Source of the DNA: Roseovarius sp. THAF9
Lineage (GTDB): Bacteria; Pseudomonadota; Alphaproteobacteria; Rhodobacterales; Rhodobacteraceae
Assembly: GCF_009363715.1 (NCBI RefSeq)
Contig: NZ_CP045404.1
Location: forward strand, 2,696,001-2,760,000
Direction: 5' to 3'
Length of the DNA: 64,000 bases
The notes beneath the pieces were generated by a model. The model was not told where the DNA came from and searched no databases. It saw only the letters and a program-made list of their open reading frames with translations. This document shows, one piece after another, positions 38,648 through 47,111 of the stretch. Each line of letters starts with the position of its first letter. Position 1 is the first letter of the stretch. A program made the translations under genes and the position numbers.

Positions 38648-41155
38648 TCACCCATCCTTGCGGATGGTCTCGTTTTTCGGGTCATAGGGGCTGTCGCAGG
38701 TCACGGTTGCGTCCCACAGCTTGTCGAACATCTTGACCTTCAGCTTGGTGCCTTCCACCGCCAGATCGGGCGTGACATAGCCCATCCCGATCGACTGTCC
38801 GAAATGCACCGAATACCCACCCGAGGTCAGTCGCCCGACCCGGGTGCCATCCTCGGTGTAAAGCACCTCGCGGCCCCACGGATCGGCATCCTCCGGCCCG
38901 TCGATCAGCAGCGTGCAGCATTTCGACCGGACACCCGTTTCCTGCAATTTATCCTTGCCGTGGAAGTCTTTATCCAGATCGACAAAGCGCGGCAGATCGG
39001 CCTCCAGCGGGGTCGCGTCGCGGCCCAGCTCGTTGCCGAAGGCACGATAGGATTTCTCCTGCCGCAGCCAGTTCTGCGCCCGGGCGCCGACCAGTTTCAT
39101 CCCGTGCTTTTCGCCTGCTTTCTCCAGCAGATCGAACAGGTAGTTCTGCATCTCCATCGGGTGATGCAACTCCCAGCCCAACTCACCGGTATAGGCCACG
39201 CGGATCGCCTTGACCGGGCACATGCCCAGCTCGATCTCGCGGCACGACAGCCACGGAAAACGCTTATTGCTCAATGCCGTAGCCGGATCGGCGTCCTTGA
39301 TGACCTCGTTCAGCACATCCCGCGACTTCGGCCCCGCGATGGCGAAGACACCCCACTGGCTGGTCACGTCCTGGATCTCGATATATCCGAACTCCTCGGC
39401 CTTCTCCTCGGCGGCCTTGCGCAGGTAATCGGCGTCGTATTCCGTCCAAGCCCCTGCGGAGACACAATAATATGCGTTCTCACCGGTCCGGACGATGGTG
39501 TATTCCGTGCGCGTCGTGCCATGGTCGGTCAGCGCATAGGTCAGGTTGATGCGGCCCACCTTGGGCAGCTTGTTGCAGGTGAACCAGTCCAGGAAAGCCG
39601 TCGCCCCGGGTCCCTTCACCACGTGCTTGGTGAACGCCGTCGCATCGATCAGACCCACGCCATTGCGAACGGCTTCTGCTTCGGCCTTGGTATGCTCCCA
39701 CCAACCGCCGCGGCGGAACGACCGCGCGTCGTGATCGAAATTGTCATCGGCATCCAAGGGCCCGAAATAGTTGGGTCTTTCCCAGCCGTTGACGAAGCCG
39801 AACTGCGCGCCACGCGCCTTCTGCCGGTCATAGGCCGGGGCCGTGCGCAGCGGGCGGCAGGCGGGCCGCTCCTCGTCGGGGTGGTGCAGGATATAGACGT
39901 GCTCGTAGGCTTCCTCGTTCTTGCGCGCGGCGAACTCGGTCGTCATCCAATTGCTGGAATACCGCTTGGGATCGAGGCTCGCCATGTCGATCTCGGCCTC
40001 GCCCTCGACCATCAGCTGCGCCAGGTAATAGCCCGTGCCACCAGCTGCCGTGATGCCAAAGCTGAAGCCCTCGGCCAGCCACATGTTGCGCAATCCCGGT
40101 GCCGGCCCGACCAGCGGGTTGCCATCGGGCGTATAGCAGATCGGACCGTTGTAATCGTCTTTCAAACCAACGGTTTCCGTCGAAGGGATCCGGTGGATCA
40201 TCGACATGTATTCTTCCTCGATCCGCTCCAGATCCAGCGGGAAGAGGTCGGCGCGGAACGTGTCCGGCACCGAGTATTCAAAACGCGCCGGCGCGTTCAG
40301 CTCGTAGGGGCCAAGGATCCAGCCGCCACGCTCTTCGCGGACGTACCACTTGGCGTCGGCGTCGCGCAGAACCGGGTGCTCCTCGCCGCCGTCCTGGCGG
40401 TACTTGACCAGCTCGGCATCCGGCTCGGTGACGATGAACTGGTGCTCCACCGGGATCGCCGGCATCTTGATGCCCAGCATCCGCGCGGTGCGTTGCGCGT
40501 GGTTGCCGCTGGCGGTCACAACGTGTTCAGCCGACACGACAATCTGCTCTTCGGAGGGTACAAGGTTGCCACCCTTCTCGACCATCTTGGTCAGCGTCAC
40601 GTCCCAGTGATCGCCCTTCCATTCAAAGCCGTCGGCCTGCCACTTGCGCTCGATGATCACGCCGCGCTGACGGGCGCCCTTGGCCATCGCCATGGTCACG
40701 TCGGCGGGATTGATGTAGCCGTCCGTCGGGTGATAGATCGCGCCTTCCAGATCGTCGGTGTTGACCAGCGGCCAGCGATCCTTGATCTGCGCGGGCGTCA
40801 TCCACTCATACGGCACGCCACAAGTCTCGGCGGTCGAGGCGTAAAGCATATATTCATCCATACGCTCTTTGCTCTGGGCCATGCGCAGGTTGCCCACCAC
40901 CGAAAAACCGGCGTTCAGCCCGGTCTCTTCTTCCAGCGTCTTGTAGAACTTGATCGAGTAGTCATGAATATGCGTTGTCGCATAGGACATGTTGAAATAG
41001 GGCAAGAGGCCCGCGGCGTGCCAGGTCGAGCCGGAGGTCAGCTCGTCACGCTCGATCAGCATCACGTCTTCCCAGCCTGCGCGGGCCAGATGATAGGCGA
41101 TCGAGGTCCCGACGGCACCGCCGCCAACGATCAAGGCTTTGACTTGTGTTTTCAT
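38648..41155 (-). CDS. FAD-dependent dimethylglycine/sarcosine dehydrogenase-like protein (DAO + GcvT domains)
   Basis: 835 residues. N-terminal DAO domain: ALIVGGGAVGTSIAYHLARA (FAD-binding GxGxxG) and SGSTWHAAGLLPYFNM, whose His is the usual site of covalent FAD in this family; ICYTPDGNPLVGPAPGLRNM and GITAAGGTGYYLAQLM close it (about residue 400). The C-terminal half (about 440-830) is a GcvT/aminomethyltransferase domain (GLIDATAFTKHVVKGPGATA; RVAYTGELGWELHHPMEMQN; GRLTSGGYSVHFGQSIGMGY), which passes the methyl group to tetrahydrofolate. Substrate is probably dimethylglycine or sarcosine; only biochemistry can tell. AGGGAG precedes ATG 41155. Single gene. Confidence 0.9.
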   Translation of the reverse strand: MKTQVKALIVGGGAVGTSIAYHLARAGWEDVMLIERDELTSGSTWHAAGLLPYFNMSYATTHIHDYSIKFYKTLEEETGLNAGFSVVGNLRMAQSKERMDEYMLYASTAETCGVPYEWMTPAQIKDRWPLVNTDDLEGAIYHPTDGYINPADVTMAMAKGARQRGVIIERKWQADGFEWKGDHWDVTLTKMVEKGGNLVPSEEQIVVSAEHVVTASGNHAQRTARMLGIKMPAIPVEHQFIVTEPDAELVKYRQDGGEEHPVLRDADAKWYVREERGGWILGPYELNAPARFEYSVPDTFRADLFPLDLERIEEEYMSMIHRIPSTETVGLKDDYNGPICYTPDGNPLVGPAPGLRNMWLAEGFSFGITAAGGTGYYLAQLMVEGEAEIDMASLDPKRYSSNWMTTEFAARKNEEAYEHVYILHHPDEERPACRPLRTAPAYDRQKARGAQFGFVNGWERPNYFGPLDADDNFDHDARSFRRGGWWEHTKAEAEAVRNGVGLIDATAFTKHVVKGPGATAFLDWFTCNKLPKVGRINLTYALTDHGTTRTEYTIVRTGENAYYCVSAGAWTEYDADYLRKAAEEKAEEFGYIEIQDVTSQWGVFAIAGPKSRDVLNEVIKDADPATALSNKRFPWLSCREIELGMCPVKAIRVAYTGELGWELHHPMEMQNYLFDLLEKAGEKHGMKLVGARAQNWLRQEKSYRAFGNELGRDATPLEADLPRFVDLDKDFHGKDKLQETGVRSKCCTLLIDGPEDADPWGREVLYTEDGTRVGRLTSGGYSVHFGQSIGMGYVTPDLAVEGTKLKVKMFDKLWDATVTCDSPYDPKNETIRKDG

Positions 41156-41241
41156 GACATCCGACTCCCTTGGCAGGCATGCTGGCGTGCGTTGTATCAC
41201 GCCTGTAAACATGCGGCGGGTCCATCCGACATGTCACCGAA

Positions 41242-41280
41242 CAAAAACGACGCACCGCACCCATACTGGGGCACGCTGCG
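41242..41280 (-). terminator. Weak hairpin after the 650-residue gene
   Basis: Imperfect stem CGCAcCGcaCCC / GGGcaCGctGCG (41251-41280) with mismatches, followed leftward by TCGTTTTTG. Possible terminator of the gene ending at 41308. Confidence 0.4.
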
Positions 41281-41307
41281 TTCAGGTTTCGTTAAAACAG
41301 GGCTGGT

Positions 41308-43260
41308 CTAGTCGCAGAAGCTGCCGACGCAGCGTTGACCCGAACGGGAGCCGCCGTTGGAAAGTTCAAGCCGCTTGGGCTTGGCCGCCGGTTCCGTTGG
41401 TTGAGGTGTCAGCGTTGTCACCTCTTCGCCGCCGGTGACCTGGTTGATCAGCTTGGACAGCAGACCGTTGGGTTGCACACCCTTGGACGTGTCGCATTCC
41501 AGCCGCAGCGCACCCATGTCGAAGCTGCAACTGCCCTGCGGCAGGTCATGCTTGCGCTCGAAGCCCACGGCGGCGATGGCCATGCCCATCTCCATTTCCG
41601 CGTCCGTGGCATTGCGGGCCGCGCGGAAGGACTCGAACTCGACAAGGTCGATGGCCTTGGAAAAGATCATGCCGGCATCGCGGTCGCTTTGCTCCTCGTC
41701 GACCTGCATCAGAATTTGGCCACTGGCCGACGCATCCATGTCTCGGGCGCGATTCTCGGCACCTATCTGAGCCATGCCCTTCTCGGACAATTTCTCGCTA
41801 CACTCGATTCTTGCAGTCGATACTTTGAACTCGCAACTGGACGTTGGCACGTCGTACCTTTCGGCAAATTGAATGACCTGTTCCTCGAAGCTCTGCGCAA
41901 CCTGATCGTCGGACATTTCAAGCGAGCCGGACACGATTTTGGCACGCATCACATTTGCTTTCTGCGAGATCGGCTTGTACCCGGCGGCCTTGGTCGCCTT
42001 TATATCCAGAGACAGAGCCGACCCGACGCCGCCGGTTGGAGCTCGAAGCCCGCTTTGCGTGGCGCTCGCACCGCTCAGAGCGGCAAGTTCTGCCTGCAAC
42101 TCGGGCGACATTTCAGGCTCGGGCGCGTTGGCGGCACGGGCGGCGGCGGCGGCGGTCTCGGCATCGGCCACCATCATCACGGTGTCGACCATCTGCTTGA
42201 CTTCGGCCTGCACTTCCTCGGCTGACTTGCCCGCCATCACGGCCTCACGTCCCCTGTAATAGCCAAGGTCGATAAGCCCGCTCAGGTCGGTGACCTTGCC
42301 GCCGGTGATGTCCACGTCACCCCCCAACCCGCCAAGGCGCATCGAATAAGCACTCAGAACCATGGCGCCGGTATCGATATTCTCGATTTTGTACTGTGCC
42401 TCCAAGGCCCGCAGGCTCAGGAACTCAGATTTCAGACGGCGCAATTCCATGCTCAGCGCCACTGGATCGATGCCGTCGGGCAAGCTGACATCATTACCGA
42501 CACTGGGCACCGGACGCGGCAGCAGGTCGTTCAGACCGTCATAGTCGATCCGGCTCAGGATTTCTTGCGTCGCTTCGCGAGATGCGTTGGCGTGGACACG
42601 CAGGTGCACCTCGTGGCCGAACCCGATCGACCCTTCCAGATAGCGGAAATGATAGGGACGATTGCCATCATGCCCCAGCTTCTCGGTCAGGCCGAAACCG
42701 CCGGTCACGCCGTATCCCACGTTGCGGTCGAAGGCATTCATCATGGTGCCATCCATCGCACTGGCCACAATTCCGAACAGCGAATTCGAGCTGGGCCGTT
42801 CGACCAGCCGGACTTCGACGAACACGGTTTCCGTGCCACGCTGATAGACCCACGACCGCGTCGCCCGTTCCTTCAGCTGCTTGACGTGGTCACGGGCTTC
42901 CATCTGCTGAAGAAACCCCTTGCCGGCGGACGTGCTCATCGACCCTTCAAGCATGGCCTCGGCCGGCAGGATTGCGCTGTCATCCCCTTCCAGCAAGGCA
43001 CGCCGTTCCCATCCTTCGGGGGCCTCGGGCAAATAGACCAAACCGCCTTGACGCCAGCGGCTCTTGCGCTCGCGCTCCGCCTGCTCGGCAAGTTTCTCTT
43101 CCTTGGCGGAGTTGAACCTGTTCGGAATGGTCTCGATATAGGCGCCCGGGCTCATCTGCCCCAGCGACAGGCCCGCCTTGTTTGATTGGTCGTAATAATC
43201 GACGCCAGCAAGGATCGTTCCGGCCGTCAGGGCGAAACCTATGGAATAAACGTTGAACAT
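41308..43260 (-). CDS. Large unrecognised protein with paired Cys repeats
   Basis: 650 residues; N-terminus MFNVYSIGFALTAGTILAGV reads as a membrane anchor or uncleaved signal. I do not recognise a family. The middle (about 330-420) is Ala/Glu-rich and helical (VADAETAAAAARAANAPEPE). Two related segments occur in the C-terminal third: YDVPTSSCEFKVSTARIECS (about 475) and HDLPQGSCSFDMGALRLECD (about 590), each with C-x-F-x(8)-C, suggesting a duplicated disulfide-bearing module; a further Cys pair ends the protein (QRCVGSFCD). Probably exported. Single gene beside ggt; context gives no function. Confidence 0.8.
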   Translation of the reverse strand: MFNVYSIGFALTAGTILAGVDYYDQSNKAGLSLGQMSPGAYIETIPNRFNSAKEEKLAEQAERERKSRWRQGGLVYLPEAPEGWERRALLEGDDSAILPAEAMLEGSMSTSAGKGFLQQMEARDHVKQLKERATRSWVYQRGTETVFVEVRLVERPSSNSLFGIVASAMDGTMMNAFDRNVGYGVTGGFGLTEKLGHDGNRPYHFRYLEGSIGFGHEVHLRVHANASREATQEILSRIDYDGLNDLLPRPVPSVGNDVSLPDGIDPVALSMELRRLKSEFLSLRALEAQYKIENIDTGAMVLSAYSMRLGGLGGDVDITGGKVTDLSGLIDLGYYRGREAVMAGKSAEEVQAEVKQMVDTVMMVADAETAAAAARAANAPEPEMSPELQAELAALSGASATQSGLRAPTGGVGSALSLDIKATKAAGYKPISQKANVMRAKIVSGSLEMSDDQVAQSFEEQVIQFAERYDVPTSSCEFKVSTARIECSEKLSEKGMAQIGAENRARDMDASASGQILMQVDEEQSDRDAGMIFSKAIDLVEFESFRAARNATDAEMEMGMAIAAVGFERKHDLPQGSCSFDMGALRLECDTSKGVQPNGLLSKLINQVTGGEEVTTLTPQPTEPAAKPKRLELSNGGSRSGQRCVGSFCD

Positions 43261-43349
43261 GACCTGCTCCGCAAAAACTTTCGCAGTGGCAATGCCATCA
43301 AATTCGGGCAGGATTTGGATGGCTGCGGGGCGATTTCCCGGCGCAGACG

Positions 43350-45140
43350 CTACTCGCCCAAGGCGATCCCCTCGCGTCGAGGGTCGGCGCCACCCTGCAA
43401 CGTCTCACCGATGGAGATTGCGTGCAGGCCCGACACAAGCGCCTGCGGCGCCACATCGAACCCCAGTGCCTCAAGGCCCGGCAACAGGTCCAACGCCGCG
43501 GTCCCGACCTCTACATCGTATGTGCCGAACCTGTTGACCAAGTGCGGCAGGGCAACCGCCGTCTGCACATCCATGCCCCAGTCCAGGTAGGCGACGATGG
43601 TCTTGGCGACATACCCAATGATACGACTGCCCCCGGGGCTTCCGACGGCCAGCACCGGCACGCCATCCTGCATCACGATGGTTGGCGCCATCGACGACCG
43701 GGGCCGCTTGCCCGGCGCCACGACATTTGCCACGGGCCGCCCGTTCTCGTGGCTGACGAACGAGAAATCGGTCAATTCGTTGTTCAGCAAGAACCCCCGC
43801 ACCATCAGCCGTGACCCGAATGCGTTCTCGATCGTCGTGGTCATCGAGGCGACATTCCCGAAGCGGTCCACAATCGAGATATGCGACGTCGAGGGAAGCT
43901 CGATTGACGAATCGTCCGCAAGGTCGAGCGCATGGTCGAACTCGGGCATGCCGGGTGCGACCTCCTGCAGGGCCGCGTCCCCGTCCAGAAGCCGGCCACG
44001 TTTCTTCAGATAGCCCTGATCCAGCAGGCCCTTGACCGGCACCGGTACATAATCGCTGTCCGCCATGTATCGGCCCCGGTCCGCAAAGGCCAACCGGCTT
44101 GCATCTCCGATCAACCGCCACGCCTCTATGCTATCGGGTCGCATTGCGCCCATGTCGAACGGCGCGAGCAGCCCAAGGATCTGTCCCACGGTCAATCCGC
44201 CAGAAGAAGGCGGGCCCATCCCGCAGACATCAAACCCCCTGTAAGGCGCGCAGACCGCCTCGCGCTGCTGCACGCTGTAGATCGCAAGGTCGACTTCTTC
44301 CATCACCCCCGGATTGCCATCAGCTCCCTTGACCGCCGCGACGATGTCGGCCGCGATGTCGCCCGTATAAAAGGGCGCGGAACCTTCTGCGGAAAAAAGG
44401 CGCAGCGTCTCGGCATAGTCCGGGTTCCTCAGGATCGCACCGGCCAGCAAACGCGCGCCGCCAGGGAAAAAGTAGTCTCTCGTGGCCTCGGTACCGAAAA
44501 GCCGGATCGCGTCCTGTGCCACCATCGCGGCCAGGCGCGGCGACACTTCGAACCCGTCCTCCGCCAGCGCAATCGCCTCCGTAAACAGGCTGTCCCACGC
44601 GTTGCGTCCCCACTTGGCATGCGCCTCCGCCAACAGAGCGGGCGTGCCGGGCACACCCACCGACCGGCCGCCCACGACCGCGTCGTAAAACGACAACGGC
44701 TGGCCTGCCGCGTCCTGGAACAGCGTGGGTGTGGCGGCCATAGGCGCGGTCTCTCGCCCATCCAAGGTGGTCAATTCCCCGCTTTGCGCATCATACCATA
44801 CGAGGAACGCCCCGCCGCCCAGGCCCGAGCTTTGCGGCTCCACCAGCCCAAGTACCAGTTGCACCGCCACCAGCGCATCAGCCGCCGTGCCGCCCTCGCG
44901 CAGAACCCGCGCGCCGGCTTCGACCGCCAGGGGATTGGCCGCCGCCACCATCCAGTCTTGTGCCTCGACCGGACGCCCCGCAGCTTTCGCCTCCAGCGCC
45001 GCAGCCACCGCCTCTGATGTGATGACCGTGCCCGCGCCTGCGCCTTCGGGCTGCACCGCATCGGCGGCCTGCTGGGCCGCAGCCATCCCGGCCGTGAACG
45101 GGACAAAACACAAAGTCAGGCTGGCAAGTAAGAGACGCAT
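43350..45140 (-). CDS. ggt: Gamma-glutamyltransferase
   Basis: 596 residues; signal peptide MRLLLASLTLCFVPFTAGMA. Large-subunit marks: AANPLAVEAGARVLREGGTA and LGLVEPQSSGLGGGAFLVWY, DGRETAPMAA (substrate Arg). The self-cleaving Thr that becomes the small-subunit nucleophile is in ELPSTSHISIVDRFGNVASM, and the glycine-rich oxyanion loop is RPRSSMAPTIVM with VGSPGGSRIIG. It hydrolyses or transfers the gamma-glutamyl group of glutathione in the periplasm. ATG 45140 fits the signal; 45167 would add MGGKRRIFA. It lies 35 bases after the dehydrogenase gene, perhaps in one unit. Confidence 0.93.
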   Translation of the reverse strand: MRLLLASLTLCFVPFTAGMAAAQQAADAVQPEGAGAGTVITSEAVAAALEAKAAGRPVEAQDWMVAAANPLAVEAGARVLREGGTAADALVAVQLVLGLVEPQSSGLGGGAFLVWYDAQSGELTTLDGRETAPMAATPTLFQDAAGQPLSFYDAVVGGRSVGVPGTPALLAEAHAKWGRNAWDSLFTEAIALAEDGFEVSPRLAAMVAQDAIRLFGTEATRDYFFPGGARLLAGAILRNPDYAETLRLFSAEGSAPFYTGDIAADIVAAVKGADGNPGVMEEVDLAIYSVQQREAVCAPYRGFDVCGMGPPSSGGLTVGQILGLLAPFDMGAMRPDSIEAWRLIGDASRLAFADRGRYMADSDYVPVPVKGLLDQGYLKKRGRLLDGDAALQEVAPGMPEFDHALDLADDSSIELPSTSHISIVDRFGNVASMTTTIENAFGSRLMVRGFLLNNELTDFSFVSHENGRPVANVVAPGKRPRSSMAPTIVMQDGVPVLAVGSPGGSRIIGYVAKTIVAYLDWGMDVQTAVALPHLVNRFGTYDVEVGTAALDLLPGLEALGFDVAPQALVSGLHAISIGETLQGGADPRREGIALGE

Positions 45141-45175
45141 TGCAAAAATCCGGCGTTTTCCGCCCAAGCCGGCGG

Positions 45176-46162
45176 TTACAGCATCGAGGGCACAACCTGG
45201 TCCGGCGGACGGTGTCCGTCATCGAAGGTCTTGATGTTCAAGAGAACCTTCTCGCCCATCTCCAACCGCCCTTCGACGGTCGCGGATCCCATATGAGGCA
45301 GCAGGACGACATTCTTTAGATCGCGAAGACGCGGATTTATGGCGCCCGCATTCTCATACACGTCCAGCCCAGCACCCGCGATCTCTCCCGCGCGCAGCAT
45401 CCGCGTCAGGGCGTTCTCATCCACCACTTCGCCCCGGCTGGTGTTCACCAGCACCGCGTCGGACTTCATCAATTTCAACCGCCGCGCATTCATCAGGTGA
45501 AAGGTCGACGGCGTGTGCGGGCAGTTGACGCTCAGCACGTCCATCCGCGCCACCATCTGGTCAAGGCTTTCCCAGTAAGTCGCGCCAAGCTCATGCTCGA
45601 TCTCTTCCCGCAACCTGTGCCGGTTGTGGTAATGCACCTGCATGCCAAACGCTGCGGCCCTTCGCGCCACCGCTTGCCCGATCCGCCCCATACCCAGAAT
45701 GCCCAGGCGCCGCCCGGCAATTCGCCCGCCCAGCATCGCCGTGGGCGACCAGCCGGGCCAATCCTCGTTTTGCATCAAGGACAGACCTTCGGGGATTCGC
45801 CGGGTCACGCTCAGGATCAGCGCCATCGTCATATCGGCGGTGTCGTCGGTCAGCACACCGGGCGTGTTCGACACCAGAATCCCGCGCTGCCGGGCGGTGT
45901 GCACGTCGATGTGATCCACCCCCGCGCCGTAATTCGCAATCAGCTTCAGGTTTGCACCCGCCTGCCCGATCAAACCGCCGTCAATATGGTCGCTCAGCGT
46001 CGGCACTAGGACATCGGCTGTCTTGAGCGCTTCGGCCAAGGCCTCACGGCTCATCGGCGTGTCGTCCTCGCGCAACGTGACGTCGAACAATTCCTGCATG
46101 CGTCGTTCGACGATCTCCGGCAGGCGTCGCGTTACGACAACACTCAGTCGACCAGATGCCAT
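45176..46162 (-). CDS. D-2-hydroxyacid dehydrogenase (glyoxylate/hydroxypyruvate reductase-like)
   Basis: 328 residues. NAD-binding motif RLGILGMGRIGQAVARRAAA, catalytic Arg in LVNTSRGEVVDENAL, Glu in GLDVYENAG and His in VVLLPHMGSATVEGR. N-terminal half of the substrate domain: LIANYGAGVDHIDVHTARQR. Such enzymes reduce glyoxylate or hydroxypyruvate with NAD(P)H. ATG 46162 is chosen with GGGGGAGAC upstream. Monocistronic or coupled to ggt. Confidence 0.92.
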   Translation of the reverse strand: MASGRLSVVVTRRLPEIVERRMQELFDVTLREDDTPMSREALAEALKTADVLVPTLSDHIDGGLIGQAGANLKLIANYGAGVDHIDVHTARQRGILVSNTPGVLTDDTADMTMALILSVTRRIPEGLSLMQNEDWPGWSPTAMLGGRIAGRRLGILGMGRIGQAVARRAAAFGMQVHYHNRHRLREEIEHELGATYWESLDQMVARMDVLSVNCPHTPSTFHLMNARRLKLMKSDAVLVNTSRGEVVDENALTRMLRAGEIAGAGLDVYENAGAINPRLRDLKNVVLLPHMGSATVEGRLEMGEKVLLNIKTFDDGHRPPDQVVPSML

Positions 46163-46265
46163 GAAGCGTCTCCCCCGTCTTCCATACTGCGCTTTCTTCT
46201 GTACAGTGACGCAGGACGCCTCGGGGCACAAGAACCCCGGGTCAGATGAGTGAGCAGTAAGTATA

Positions 46266-46769
46266 ATGAAACGGATTTCCGCCTGTATAGGTGCCGCCTT
46301 GATCGCGGCGCTGGGCCTGCCCGCCCTTGCTCAGGAAGAGGAACGCGGGCCTGTCACCAACCTGCCCCTTCCGCGCTTTGTCTCAATGAAAGCCGCCGAA
46401 GGCAACGTGCGCCGGGGTCCCAGCCTGACGCATCGTATCGACTGGGTTTTCAAGCGCCGCGACCTGCCGCTGGAAATCACCGCAGAGCATGGCCATTGGC
46501 GCCGGGTGCGCGACCGCGACGGCCAGGGCGGCTGGGTGCACTACTCGCTTCTATCGGGGACCCGAACCGTGATCGTCGAAGACGATATGGTGAACCTCTT
46601 TTCCAAGCCCTATCCGAACGCCATGGTGGTAGCGCAACTTGAGATGGGCGTCGTCGCACGGATCGACGAATGCGCGGTCGATTGGTGCCGCCTGATGGCA
46701 GGAGGCTATCGCGGCTGGGCAGAGAAGTCGGCATTGTGGGGTGTGGGACCTGGTGAAATTCTCGAGTGA
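46266..46769 (+). CDS. Secreted bacterial SH3-domain protein
   Basis: 167 residues; signal peptide MKRISACIGAALIAALGLPA cleaved at ALA-QE. Two SH3b-like units: FVSMKAAEGNVRRGPSLTHR ... WRRVRDRDGQGGWVHYSLL (about 38-97) and VEDDMVNLFSKPYPNAMVVA ... DECAVDWCRLMAGGYRGWAE. SH3b domains typically bind peptidoglycan, so this is likely a periplasmic wall-associated protein. Last core gene before the tRNA and island. Confidence 0.88.
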   Translation: MKRISACIGAALIAALGLPALAQEEERGPVTNLPLPRFVSMKAAEGNVRRGPSLTHRIDWVFKRRDLPLEITAEHGHWRRVRDRDGQGGWVHYSLLSGTRTVIVEDDMVNLFSKPYPNAMVVAQLEMGVVARIDECAVDWCRLMAGGYRGWAEKSALWGVGPGEILE

Positions 46770-46864
46770 TTCCGCGCGGTCGCGCGTTCACGGCCGATCG
46801 GTCAAATATTTTCATCTCGGGCCTTGAACCGCGCCAAAGAGCAGAGTAATTAGCGCGGCACTGT

Positions 46865-46939
46865 TGGGGTGTAGCCAAGCGGTAAGGCATCGGTTTTTGG
46901 TACCGTGTATCGTAGGTTCGAATCCTACCACCCCAGCCA
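46865..46939 (+). tRNA. tRNA-Gln (TTG), CCA encoded
   Basis: Seventy-five bases including CCA. Acceptor stem TGGGGTG / CACCCCA, D arm with AGCGGTAAGGC, anticodon stem CGGT / ACCG around loop TTTTTGG with anticodon TTG, and T arm GTAGG-TTCGAAT-CCTAC. All helices pair. Its 3' 17 bases are duplicated at 63576-63592. Confidence 0.97.
46923..46939 (+). repeat. Attachment-site repeat, tRNA side
   Basis: TCCTACCACCCCAGCCA, the 3' end of tRNA-Gln, occurs again without mismatch at 63576-63592 in the same orientation. Integrating elements commonly reconstitute the tRNA end and leave a copy at the far junction. Confidence 0.65.
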
Positions 46940-47111
46940 CGCACTTCCCGCAATCCAGACCATGCAAGGCAGGCTCTGCATTCTGCCGTGGTTTCAAAGG
47001 CTTGCGAGACAAGGGCGTTCCCGGAGACCGGAATGTACCGCTCAAATGGCCGGCAAATACGGCAAAGTCTCAGGTCGCCGTTTTCGCCATACGAGGTTGA
47101 GAAGAGAGCGA

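Noticed and set aside
38804-41311. 835-residue plus-strand frame opposite the FAD/GcvT dehydrogenase
   Set aside because: Antisense to a gene with clear domains; composition is that of a shadow frame.
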